A stretch of 64,000 bases of DNA, from contig NC_049994.1 of the NCBI RefSeq assembly GCF_000003815.2, forward strand, positions 1,074,701 through 1,138,700, written 5' to 3'. Within the stretch, counting starts at the first letter, position 1, and the number at the start of each line of letters is the position of its first letter. A program made the translations under genes and the position numbers. Below are positions 39,101-52,600 of this stretch, one piece after another. The notes under the pieces were generated by a model. The model was not told where the DNA came from. It saw only the letters and a list, made by a program, of their open reading frames with translations, and did no database searches. Source of the stretch: Branchiostoma floridae (lineage: Eukaryota > Chordata > Leptocardii > Amphioxiformes > Branchiostomatidae).

Positions 39101-42100
39101 TTCTCACTGGTTCACATTGTACTGCGGCGATGGGAGTCGCTGCAGTTTGTGTTTTGCAGTGTTGCTCCTTTATGTTTGGGACTGATAGATGTACATGTAC
39201 ATATATGTATTATGTATATGTAAATACTATACACCTATACATGTACATGTAGCTGCAGTGCAATGTGAACCAATCAGAATTGCCCTCAGGAAGGTGACAA
39301 AAATGATTGACAAGCAAAAGTATATTGTGTATCACACTGAACAGTAGAAGTTAATTAAGGTTATCAATTTTTAACCATACCTTTAATCATGCAAAGCAGC
39401 GGCAAAGAGAGCAAATAAATGTTTGGTATACCATTCTTTGTGCAAGTCATTTGTTCAACCATCCTGACCACTCAGATTTCATAACTTTTTTTGCCAAATG
39501 ATTTTTTAATCCCACACTCACATCAGTGTTTGTATTCCCAGAGGATGAACCATAATGAAATGAACATATAGGCTTGACCAAGATGGGAGCTGACACCGAC
39601 AGCTGAGCACCTTTGACCCTTTGCTGACGTCACACTTCTGGTACGAATGTGTGACGTAGGCTTTGGGTCATTTTAACTTGAGAAGAATCAGAGGACTGAT
39701 CGAAAGCTTGTTGGTATTAGCGCATTATTTTGTGTATGGGTATGTGGTTCTTAAAATCATAATAGTGTAAAAGATGTTAATTGACTTACTTGTCTGACAC
39801 CTGTCTCCAGAAAATCCAGGAACGCAAGAACAGGTAAAGCTATTTATCCCATTTTCACACCGGCCTCTAATGCAGGGGTTACTCTGGCACTCATCAATAT
39901 CTATTGGAGAAAAAAAAGATCAAATATCACAGATTAACAAGTTTGGAAACTTAACTTCAGTCATCCATATATTTCTGTTGTTACTTTATCAATGGCATTT
40001 CATTATCTAACATAGACATACAGTCAAACCTGCCCAAGACGACCACCCGGGGGACCGGAAAAAAGCGGTCGATTTGGACAGGTGGTCGCTGAGAAGAGTA
40101 TCGACTCAAAACATGCCCCATGCGTTGTGTTTAATGGCAAATAGCAAACACACTGCATGCACGCAAAGAAGCAAGGTCTTTAATGTCAAATACAACACGC
40201 ACACTGTTAATTGTCAATTTAACCCCGAGCTTTTATGGAACTTTTATACGATACAGTGTTTTAAAGCTCAAGTATTTGTACAGTAACGTTTTAGACAGTA
40301 AGGGAACTTTGATGCTGTCAGTTACCATACAAGCCTTTATGCGTCACTGTGTTCCTGATTGCCGTATCTGAAATAACAACGGTGCACCTTTCGAATTCGA
40401 TGCCCGGTACGTCCCAATAGCGTACAAAATTACCCACGGGTGAATGTACAGTACAATTGGACAAAAGCACTCACACGTACAGATTCTCTTAAAAAGGTAT
40501 TAGCTACACAGATCTTTCTTTAAAAAGTATGAGGGTATATACGTTTCAGCATTCGTTCACTTTATAATGATATAGATTAACAAAAAAAATCTTTAACAAC
40601 TAAATTCGGATTTTCTTACAACGATTTCGGCACAAAATCGCACTAGTTATCATCTAAAATCGATGAAAACCTCAATTTTGAAAATGATGCGGTCGTTATG
40701 GGTCGCAATTGGGGCCGGTCGCGGTCGCGTTGGCAAGAAAAAGGGGACGAAATGGCCAGGTGGTCGCTNNNNNNNNNNNNNNNNNNNNNNNNNNNNNNNN
40801 NNNNNNNNNNNNNNNNNNNNNNNNNNNNNNNNNNNNNNNNNNNNNNNNNNNNNNNNNNNNNNNNNNNNTACCAAAAGATAGTACAGTCAAACTGCCCGAG
40901 CGACACCTCTTCTCAGCGACCACCTGGCCATTTCGATCGCTTTTTCTCGGTCCCGATTTTTTTTCCCATTGACGTAAGCATTAAGCGACCTTTTCTCAAC
41001 GACCACCTGGCCAACGCGACCGCGACCGGCCCAAATTGGGACCCATAACGACCTAATCATTTTCAAAATTGAGGTTTTCATCGATTTCTGATGATAACTA
41101 GCGCAATTTTGTGCCGAAATCGGCCAGTTTGCGTCGGATTTTGACTGCCATTACGATAAGTTATGTTTAGAATAAAGATGGCAGCGGTCAATGGGTGGGT
41201 CAATGGTGCAGTCTACTGTAATATGGGAGGAAATTTCGTTGTAAGAAAATTCCGAATTTAGTTGTTACAGATGTTTTTTTTTTTTTTAAAATCTATATCA
41301 TTATAAAGTGAACGAATGCTGAAACGTATATAGCCTCAAACTTTTTAAAGAAAGATCTGAGTAGCTCATACCTTTTTAAGAAAGATCTGTGTGAGTGATT
41401 TTGTCCAACTGTAGTTACATTCACCCGTGGGTAAGTACGCTATCGGGACGTACCGGGCATCGAATTCGAAAGGTACACCGTAGTTATTTCATACACAGCG
41501 ACGCATAAAGGCTTGTATGGTAACTGACAGCATCAAAGTTTCCTTACTGTCTAAAACGTTAGTGTACAAATATTGAGCTTTTAAACACTGTGTCGTATAA
41601 AAGTTCGATAAAAGCTTGGGGTTAAATTTACAATTTACAATTTACAGCGAGCGTGTTGTATTTGACGTTAAAGACCTCGGTTCTTTGCGTGCGTTCAGTA
41701 TGCTTGCTATTTGCCATTTGACAAAACGGAAACCATTTATACTTTGCATCGGGCATGTTTTGAGTCGATACTCTTCTCAGCGACCACCTGTCCAAATCGA
41801 CCGTTTTTTCCCGGTCCCCCGGGTGGTCGTCTTGGGCAGGTTTGACTGTATATGCATTTGATATTTAAAACTAACAACCGAGTCAGGCTGTTGCCTCGGG
41901 TGATACGGAATACGCCGTGTTGTATTTTGCATTTATTACACATTTTAAAAGGTGTGACTCATTTTCTACATGTAAAGTTCCCCAACTTAGGCATTGGCTA
42001 TTGATCAAGTATACTACAAACCAAAGCAGGATCTGCCAGATCCTATGTATCCATCCAAACATCGGCATGTGTAACTGCCGGGTGTGTTGGTGCAGACAGC

Positions 42101-45100
42101 ATTCTCAGAGCATGGGTTATCCTGGCACTCATCAATATCTGCAAAAAAAAAGTAATGAACAACCATCAACTGCTTCTGAAAGTTGAAGCGAAACCTTATA
42201 TCACCTTATTCAATATCCAGAATCGTCCATTTATGATATTAAAGTTAGTGCATATCTGCTCTCTATCCAGACTGGACCTTTTTTCCGCCGTCGGGACAGG
42301 ACCGCTGTTTCCACAAACCCGGATTTGACACGAGCTGTACTTATTTCTAAACCATAGGGCTTTAACTTAATGCCAGTGTAGCCGTGTCAACGCCGATGAC
42401 AAGAGTTTAGCTTGTGAAAGTCTTCCAGAAGCTTCCCCTAGTCTCTACCAGACTCCGGATCGCTGGAAAAATCGTAGAAATGGAACAAATAGAGGAGTAA
42501 GCCGGCTAGAGGAATATAGCCGGTCAGGGAACAGAACGCGTTCCCCTGGATAAACAGCCAGGGGACCGGAAACTTGAATGGAAGAGCCGACTGCTGTCAG
42601 AGGTGTGGTCTGTGCGCTGGACATCCAATCAGGAAAAGTAAACAGGGATGTCTGTCTTCGAAATTGAATTTCATAAAGAAAATCTAATGTCTAGCTATAG
42701 TTTGCTCATAATGCGTTCCTGTAATGCACTGTTCCATGTTCCTTTTTTAAATTGACCCACCCCTTTACTGAGTACTGGTGTCGTCCAGCAGTGTCACGGT
42801 AGGGGCACGGGGATGCCCACTGTGACGTAGACTGGATGATCCGTCGTTATCATCATTAACAGTACTCGATACGGTGACTCGATAATGAAACCAGAAAGGT
42901 AATCATAAACAAAGAACTGTAGTGAGAAACATTTTAGAAGTAAAACTACGTAGCGTCAATTACTTTCCCCCGCTACGGTCCCGCCAATTTGTTGCTACTG
43001 ATCGCAAAAGAAAGTACCGTGAAGATTTGTACAGTTTGTTGGACAGTCTGGTAAACGTGTTTATCCTTTGCTTTTGGGTCACTTCTCACATTAATGAAAA
43101 CGAGAAATCGCTTATTCCAGAATAAGGGCAACCGGTGGGTTCGTGCCTGGCTTGGACAAGGTTGACATCCAATGATTTTTAAATCATTGTCTTAATACCC
43201 CCTTCACAATAGGCGCGATTCGATCGGAAGACTAGTTTACGAACTCTGATTGACATTTTCGTGAGTAAGACGTCCGGTGTTCTCACGATCATCTTGCGAT
43301 TTTTAGGGATCGCCGGCAGTTTCCAGGAGTCTTACGACGGTCGCGGTGCAGCGAAACATGTTCTTAACATATGCGACTAGTCGAAGGAAATCTCCAAAAT
43401 CGCACAGCTGTTACCGAGTCGCAGATTGTGCGTACAAATCGTGCGTACCTTGCAAGGGTATCGGTCAATAGTCTTGCGTCAATCCAACGATTGAAGACCG
43501 ATAGGCGAGCAAAGACATAGTTATTAATCATCGAGCGTAAATCGGATGGCGAACGCCCGTCAGTTGGGCAACGTTCGGGCGACGTTCGTCCGACTTCCGT
43601 TTGTTTACAAATATTGAATTTCTGGGAATGCGAGGGTAATTCTAACATTGTGGCCCCTGTGGCAGTATGTAGGCTGACTTTGTGACACACTTTCTTTTCT
43701 TGCGTCATTTCTATTATGCCCGCGCATTCCATTCATTGTTTAAAAAGATTACGACAACAAAATAAGCAACATTTATTGATCTCTTGCCTTTTTTTAGGAA
43801 CGTTTTGTGTTACATTGTCCGCGTGCAAGAGGTCATGGGAGGTTTATTATCATAGATTTATTCACCGTCGATCTCACGAGCCTCGCGTATATGTGAGGGG
43901 GACAGTTTTGAGGCGAAAAATACGCAAGACCATCTTAAGATCTTAAAATCAGCCGACCTTCCTGCGATCGCGAAGAACGTCCGAAGATCGTATATAATGT
44001 GAAGGGGGTATAAAAGACAGTCACTCCGCTTTTAAAAGTATCCGCCACAGTTTTAGTACCACTGCTTAACGTGCTATATGGACAAAAACGTACTGTTATT
44101 ATAAGCCGTCTGATCTATTCCTTCTCTTTTTCTTCCATTTCTCTCTTTGTCTTCGTCCTTTGCCTTGGTTCTTGTGATAATCGTGTTAGCTGTATCCTTT
44201 TCCGTCTCAGCTTTTTAATTTTCTCGTCTTCCTCCTTCCGAAATTTATACGCGATGTGCTCAGCGATATCTGATTCAAAAGTATATCTTCTAACCATATG
44301 GAGGGGGTTCTTTGGCGATGTTCGTTTTCTTGTACGATCTAGGGTATGATAGCAAACCTTTTTCTTCTTTTTTGAAGCGGCTGTAAATCAAGGCGCGCAC
44401 AGATGTCAGTGTGGCCGTGACAACCTTTGAGTTTAAGTACTCTACAGTACTGATCAAAAGTGACATTTTCCAATGTTTTATTTGAAGAACTGTCCCATCT
44501 TGAATGCATGGTCATAATTCCAGGTTATGGATAAGGAAATCACGCAACGGCTTGATGCAAGGTTGTTAATCAATAGATAAAGATAAAAAATACAAGTCAT
44601 TATGTTTATTCTTTTGTCCGACGAATCTGCACATTTAAGGTGAACTCTCACCGCACTTGCTTCAAGCTTGCGTCACTGCGGGGTTCGTTCACTGCGTCAT
44701 GTTTTGTTATTTTCTCCGATTTTTTGTAATCTAGATATTGCGTAATACGTAAAAGTATGACTTAAAAGACGACAAAATACACAAAAAGTAAGAAAATTCG
44801 TTCTTTATCTCTGAAATCCGTTGAGTATCTTTCGAACCCCGCAGTGACGCAAGCATGACGCAAGTGCAGTGAGAGTGCACATTAACACAGGTAATCTGCC
44901 ATAGGGCAATACAAGTAACACGTACCTTTGCATGAAGTCCTCCCATCCCCAGTGTACCCTGGGCGACAGCGACACGTGTAGGACCCATAGGGAAAATTGA
45001 CGCATGTCGCTTCAGACACACAAGCTGATCGTCCAAAGCAATGATCCAGCCCAACTGAACACTCATTGATGTCTGAAAAGTTGTATGATTTCAAAACCCA

Positions 45101-46607
45101 TTATGCATAGCAAGAAGGGCAACAAAAAAGGCTTACTGCCACACCCCGTGGTGTATATGGTATTATAATGTCTGGTCATTTATTATGACTACAATGATAA
45201 TTCTATGGCGTGGTTATGATTATGACAAATGTCACCATATACATGGAGGAAAGGGAATAACTTTGTTATTATTAAGTATGGCAAAGCTGGTCCATATAAG
45301 AGACATCGTCAGGATTTATCAATTTATTTACATCATGGAAAACAATCATTATGACATTATATTTTGATAACATTCTATTTCTCGTTATTACACTCACCAA
45401 GGCAAAACTGGGATCTGCCGAAGAAGTTGTAGCCAGCGTCACAGTCACACCTCTGCACACCATCAGCAGCGACATAACAGGCTCCGAATCCACACAGGCG
45501 GATACAAGGTGTCGTGGCTAGGGGAAGATTTCAACATTGATCTCATCAACTAGAATGATAGATGCTCATGAAGCTGTGCCAACTTTTTAAATGTAACATT
45601 AGTGACAAGTGATATCAAGGGTTCGTTCTGGCAGAGGAGAACCGAAGACAGCGAAACAGTGTAGCAGCACCTGGACAAGGTACTGTATGGGACAGAGCGT
45701 GCAGGTCGCAGAGTGGGCTGTTGAGGAGCCACAACAGAAGTCACAGATGCATGGTCGCCTGAGACTGGACTTTCGAAGAAGCTAACTCCAATTTGCATGT
45801 ACTGAACTTTCAACCCCTGGACGCCCACTGTGGTGTGTTATGCACCACCACCGTACGGATTCAGGACGCTTGTTTGAGTCTATCCTGGAAGGGTCTGAGA
45901 AACTCAGCTGAGAGTCATCGCGTTTTCCCGTTCAGGAGGCCGACACTTTTGATCAGCAGCCATGCTTCAAAGCTTTGATGACTTTCTGCAAGTGTCTACA
46001 GCAGTGTGTCCAGCTATGTGTGGTATGCTTTGACAGGAAAGCTGTCATGATTACACAATGTTACTAAAAAATGTACAATTGTGATCTTTTATATTGCTGC
46101 CATTGCTTCGACTCGACTCTCCATCAGGGATCATAGAGGCGGACTTTCGTCCTCCTCTTGGTTTTCTTGGCACGTGTGACGCTCTGTTTCTGAAGTGTGT
46201 GAGCATCAGGGGACTCCATTTTGCATACTTTTTATATGTGCAAATTGTCATAGATGATTTTCTCCAGTTTGCGAATGATTATGTGACCCAACAAAAAGGA
46301 GCGACATCCGCCTGCCTGGTGTTGTCTGGCGGATTGTGGTTGCCGGGGATGGGAGTGCGTCCGCTGATGTCCGACCAGAGTTGAATTGATCATGCCATGG
46401 CTCCAGCTTGTACGGCCATGTATGGTCAAGTATGGGAAACTGTTAGTCGTTCTGTAGTCAAACTTTTCCACTATCAAATCTTACTCCATCTTCCTTCTAG
46501 AGTTCAGACTAGAGATATATATCACCAACATAATTATGGAATTTAAGGTTTATCGACATATCGTAGCCGGGAGTGGGTTAGCGTGATTCTTATTTAATTA
46601 AATTCTT

Positions 46608-46677
<70 letters not shown>

Positions 46678-49600
46678 CTGCATCCCTACAAACGGCACTA
46701 GGCAAAGGTAACATAGAAACTCAATATTGCTAATGTAATGACTACCTTCACAGATGGGTAGTGTGCCTTCCCATTGTCCATCACTTCCACAGGTGTGGCT
46801 TGTATCTCCGCTGGTCAGCTCAAATCCTTCCTTACATGTGTAGGTGGCAGTGGAGCCAGTTGTAGTCCCTGTCAGGACTAGGTTGGAATGTGAGGCCTGT
46901 AGAGGACAGCCACACTCAACAGCTGGAGTGAAAGGAAATCATTTCACAGGTTAAGGAATGGACACAAAACCTAAAGCTGGCATTCAATCGGTAGAACAAT
47001 TCTCATTGTCGGGTTTCCAATAGCAATTTTCAAGATGACATTTTTTTTACATATGGCATCATAGAATCCCTACAGAAAAAGATCCCCGATTAAATATCAT
47101 GAATTGCATTAACCATTTATTCACGTGTAATTGCTTGGTTTGGCCCGTAAGTTAGAATGAAGTATATGGCAGATAAAATACTGTAATAGGAAAATGTTGC
47201 TTTTCACCAAGAGACGATGTTTCTTATTTGTTTCAATTGTACGCGTAAATGTACACAGGGAAGTTCTAGGTTCTCCCATCGCTGCGACGAATGGACGTCC
47301 TTCTCACCTCGCCTCTTTTTGTTTGGTTCTTTCCGATTAGCATACAGGATCTCTCTTTCACTGTATCTGTATTTAAAGAACATAAATATCATACCTGTAG
47401 AAGATGTAGTTCTCAATTGTGGTGTAATTGATGCAACACTTGTGGCTTTTCCAGTTGTTGTATCCAGTACATCTGTAGATGAATCTGTTGAAGTTGGTGT
47501 GATTGAAGTCTCAGCTCTTGTTACATCAATCGTGGCAGCTGTAGTGGCCGCAGTTGAAGAGGAGTCTATGTTTGTGGTTACTGCTGTAGCTGCCTCAGTT
47601 GTCCTAGCAGTTGTAATTATTGTAGTTTCTACGGCATTTGCCTCAGTTGTCCCAACAGTTGTTATTTTTGTGGTTTCTGCTGTAGGTGACTCAGTTGTCC
47701 TAGCAGTTGACATTTCTGTAGTTTCTATAGCAGCTGCCTCGGTTGTCCCGGCAGTTGTAATTTTTGTAGTCTGTACAGCAGTTGACTCGGTTGTCCCGGC
47801 AGTTGTTATTTCTGTAGTTTCTATTGCGGCTCCCTCAGTTGTTCCAGCAGTTGTTATTTCTGTAGTCAGTACAGCAGGTGCCTCGGTTGTCCCAGCAGAT
47901 GTTGTTTCTGTAGTCTGTACAGCAGCTGCCTCGGTGGTCCCAGCAGTTGTTATTTCTGTAGTCTGTACAGCAGTTGCCTCAGTTGTCCCAGCAGTTGTTA
48001 TTCCTGTAGTTTCTATTGCGGCTCCCTCAGTTGTCCCGGCAGTTGTATTTTTGTAGTCGGTATAGTAGTTGCCTGAGTTGTCCCGGCAGTTGGTATTTTT
48101 GTAGTCGGTATAGTAGTTGCCTGAGTTGTCTCAGTAGTTGTTATTCCTGTAGTTTCTATTGCGGCTCCCTCAGTTGTCCCAGCAGTTGTTATTCCTGTAG
48201 TTTCTATTGCGGCTCCCTCAGTTGTCCCGGCAGTTGGTATTTTTGTAGTCGGTATAGTAGTTGCCTGAGTTGTCTCAGTAGTTGTTATTCCTGTAGTTTC
48301 TATTGCGGCTCCCTCAGTTGTCCCGGCAGTTGGTATTTTTGTAGTCGGTATAAGTAGTTGCGTGAGTTGTCTCAGTAGTTGTTATTCCGGTAGTTTCTAT
48401 TGCGGCTCCGTCAGTTGTGCCAGCAGTTGTTATTTCAGTAGTCTGTAAGGCAGCTGCCTCGGTGGTCCCAGCAGTTGTTATTTCTGTAGTCTGTACAGCA
48501 GCTGCCTCAGTTGTCCCAGTTGTTATTTCTGTAGTTTCTATTGCGGCTCCCTCAGTTGTCCCAGCAGTTGTTATTTTTGTAGTCAGTATGGTGGTTGCCT
48601 CAGTTGTGCCAGCAGATGTTATTTCTGTAGTTTCTACAGCAGTTGCGTCAGTTGTCCCGGCAGTTGTTATTTCTGTAGTCTGTACAGCAGCTGCCTCGGT
48701 TGTCCCAGCAGTTGTTATTTCTATAGTCTGTACAGCAGTTGCCTCAGTTGTCCCAGCAGTTGTTATTTCTGTAGTCTGTACAGCAGTTGCCTCGGTTGTC
48801 CCAGCAGTTGTTATTCTTGTAGTCTGTACAGCAGCTACCTCGGTGGTGCCAGCAGTTGTTATATCTGTAGTTTCTATTGCGGCTCCCTCAGTTGTCCCAG
48901 CAGTTGTTATTTTTGTAGTCGGTATAGTAGTTGCCTCAGTAGTGTCAGCAGATGTTATTTCTGTAGTTTCTACTGCAGTTGCCTCAGTTGTCCCTGCATC
49001 TGTTACTTCTGTAGTCTGTACAGCATCTGCCTCAGTTGTCCCAGCAGTTGTTATTTTTGTAGTTTCTATTGCGGCTCCACCAGTTGTCTCAGCAGTTGGT
49101 ATTTTTGTAGTCGGTATAGTAGTTGCCTCAGTTGTCCCAGCAGTTGTTATTTCTGTAGTTTCTATTGCGGTTCCCTCAGTTGTCCCAGTAGTTGTAATTT
49201 CTGTAGTCTTTACAGCAGTTGCCTCAGTTGTCCCAGCAGTTGTTATTCCTGTAGTTTCTATTGCGGCTCCCTCAGTTGTCCCAGCAGTTGTTATTTCTGT
49301 AGTCGGTATAGTAGTTGCCTCAGTTGTGCCAGCAGTTGTTATTTCTGTAGTTTNNNNNNNNNNNNNNNNNNNNNNNNNNNNNNNNNNNNNNNNNNNNNNN
49401 NNNNNNNNNNNNNNNNNNNNNNNNNNNNNNNNNNNNNNNNNNNNNNNNNNNNNGTAGTCTGTACAGCAGCTGCCTCAGTTGTCCCAGCAGTTGTTATATC
49501 TGTAGTTTCTATTGCGGCTCCCTCAGTTGTCCAGCAGTTGTTATTTCTGTAGTTGGTATAGTAGTTGCCTCAGTTGTGCCAGCAGATGTTATTTCTGTAG

Positions 49601-52600
49601 TTTCTACTGCAGTTGCCTCAGTTGTCCCAGCTGTTGTTATTTCTGTAGTCTGTACAGTAGCTGCCTCAGTTGTCCCAGCAGTTGTTATTCCTGTAGTTTC
49701 TATTGCGGTTCCCTCAGTTGTCCCAGCAGTTGTTATTTCTGTAGTCTGTTCAACAGTTGACTCATTTGTCCCTGCAGATGTTACTTCTGTAGTCTGTACA
49801 GCACCTGCCTCAGTTGTCCCAGCAGTTGTTATTTCTGTAGTTTCTATTGCGGCTCCCTCAGTTGTCCCAGCAGTTGTTATTTTTGTAGTCGGTATAGTAG
49901 TTCCCTCAGTTGTCCCAGCAGATGTTATTTCTGTAGTTTCTACAGCAGCTGCCTCAGTGGTCCCAGCAGTTGTTATTTCTGTAGTCTGTACAACAGCTGC
50001 CTCGGTGGTCCCAGCAGATGTTATTTCTGTAGTCTGTACAGCAGCTGCCTCGGTGGTCCCAGCAGTTGTTATTTCTGTAGTCTGTACAGCAGCTGCCTCG
50101 CTGGTCCCAGCAGTTGTTATTTCTGTAGTCTGTACAGCAGTTGCCTCAGTTGTCCCAGCTGATGTTATTTCTGTAGTCTGTACAGCAGCTGCCTCGGTTG
50201 TCCCAGCAGATGTTATTTCTGTAGTCTGTACAGCAGCTGCCTCGGTGGTCCCAGCAGTTGCAATATCTGTAGTTTCTATTGCGGCTCCCTCAGTTGTCCC
50301 AGCAGTTGTTATTTTTGTAGTCGGTATGGTAGTTACCTCAGTTGTGCCAGCAGATGTTATTTCTGTAGTTTCTACAGCAGTTTCTTCAGTTGTCCGGGCA
50401 GTTGTTATTTCTGTAGTCTGTACAACAGCTTCCTCAGTTGTCCCAGCAGTTGTTATTTCTGTAGTTTCTATTGCGGCTCCCTCAGTTGTCCCAGCAGTTG
50501 GTATTTTTGTAGTCGGTATAGTAGTTGCCTCAGTTGTGCCAGCAGATGTTATTTCTGTAGTCTGTACAGCAGTTGCCTCAGTTGTCCCAGCAGTTGTTAT
50601 TTCTGTAGTCTGTACAGCAGCTGCCTCAGTTTTCCCAGGAGTTGTTATTTCTGTAGTTTCTATTGCGGCTCCCTCAGTTGTCCCAGCAGATGTATTTCTG
50701 TAGTTTCACAGCAGTGCCTCAGTGTCCCGTCAGTTGTATACTGTAGTCTTACAGCAGCTGCCTCGCTGGTCCCAGCAGTTGTTATTTCTGTAGGCTGTAC
50801 AGCAGTTGCCTCTGTTGTTCCAGCAGTTGTTATTTTTGTAGTTTCTACTATAATCGCAATAGTTGTACCAACAGTTGTTATTTCCGTAGTTTCTACTGCA
50901 GCTGCCTCAGTTGTATCTCCTGTAGTCTGTTCAACAGCTGCCTCTGTTGTCCCAGCAGTTGTCATTTCTGTGGTTTCTACTGCATTTGTTATTTCTGCAG
51001 TTTCTGTTTCAGTTGCTTCAATTTTCACAGCAGTCGTTATTTCTGTAGTCCTTACAGTAGCTGTCTTAGTTGTTGCAGCAGTTGTTAGTTTTGTAGTCTC
51101 TTCTGCAGTTTCCACAGTTGTCCCAGCAGTTGTTACTTCCGTGGTTTTTATTTCAGTTGCTTCAGTTGTCCCAGTAGTTGTTGTTTCCGTAGAATCTACT
51201 GTAGTTGCCTCAGTTGTGTCAGTAGTTGTTATGTCCGTAGTTCCTACAGCAGTTTCTGTGATTGGTACTGTAGTTGGAACTGTAAGAAAATCAGTTGTCT
51301 GAGCTGTTCTTATTTCTGTGGTTGGTATTGTAGTTGCCTCTGTTGGAAAATCAGTTGTCTCCTCATCTGTTGTAATTTCTGTAGATTCCACCGTAGATGC
51401 GTCAGTTAAAGTACCTGTAGTCTGAGCTGTTGTAATTTCTGTGGTTGGCATTGTAGTTGCCTCTGTTGAAAAATCAAAATCAGTTGTCTCATCTGTTGTA
51501 ATTTCTGTGGTTTCAACTGTAGATGCGTCAGTTGGAAAATCAGTTGTCTGACCTGTTGTAATTTCTGTGGTTTGTATTGTTGTTGCCTCTGTTGGAAAAT
51601 CAGTTGTCTCATCTGTTGTAATTTCTGTAGATTCCACCGTAGATGAGTCAGTTAAAGTATCTGTAGTCTGAGCTGTTGTAATTTCTGTGGTTGGTATTGT
51701 AGTTGCCTCTGTTGGAAAATCAGTTGTCTCATCTGTTGTAATTTCTGTAGCTTCCACCGTAGATGCGTCAGTTAAAGTATCTGTAGTCTGCGTTGTTGTA
51801 ATTTCTGTGGTTGGTATTGTAGTTGCCTCTGTCGGAAAATCAGTTGTCGCATCTGTTGTAATTTCTGTGGTTTCAACTGTAGATGCATCAGCTGAAAAAT
51901 CAGTTGTCTGAGCTCTTGTAATTTCTGTGGTTGGTATTGTAGTTGCCTCTGTTGGAAAATCAGTTGTCCCATCTTTTGTAATTGCTGTAGATTCCACCGT
52001 AGATGCGTCAGTTAAAGTATCTGTAGTCTGAGCTGTTGTAATATCTGTGGTTAGTATTGTAGTTGCCTCTGTTGGAAAATCAGTTGTCTCATCTGTTGTA
52101 ACTTTTGTAGATTCCACCGTAGATGCGTCAGTTGAAGTATCAGTAGTCAGAGCTGTTGTAATTTCTGTGGTTGGTATTGTAGTTGCCTCTGTCGGAAAAT
52201 CAGTTGTCGCATCTGTTGTAATTTCTGTGGTGTCAACAGTAGATGCATCAGCTGAAAAATCAGTAGTCTGAGCTGTTGTTATTTCTGTGGTTGGCATTGT
52301 AGTTGCTTGTGTCGGAAAATCAGTTGTCTCATCTGTTGTTATTTCTGTAGCTTCCACCGTAGATGCGTCAGTTGAAGTATTAGTAGTCTGAGCTGTTGTA
52401 ATTTCTGTGGTTGGTATTGTTGTTGCCTCTGTTGGAAAATCAGTTGTCTCATCTGTTGTAATTTCTGTGGTTTCAACAGTAGATGCGTCAGCTGGAAAAT
52501 CAGTTGTCTGAGCCGTTGTTATTTCTGTGGTTGGTATTGCAGTTGCCTCTGTTGGAAAATCAGTTGTCTCCTCATCTGTTGTAATTTCTGTAGATTCCAC

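Noticed and set aside
43364-43732. 122-codon minus-strand ORF
   Set aside because: It lies wholly inside an inverted-repeat element and shows no transposase signature.
44115-44297. 60-codon Lys/Glu-rich minus-strand ORF
   Set aside because: It could form a helix, but there is no conserved motif, no splice context in phase with the gene, and it sits between two repeats.
47217-50703. Plus-strand ORFs of 279, 346 and 375 codons, Val/Ser/Ala-rich
   Set aside because: They are antisense shadows of the 48-bp mucin repeats: the repeat length is a multiple of three, so the opposite strand stays open. The minus strand has splice sites and matching phase.
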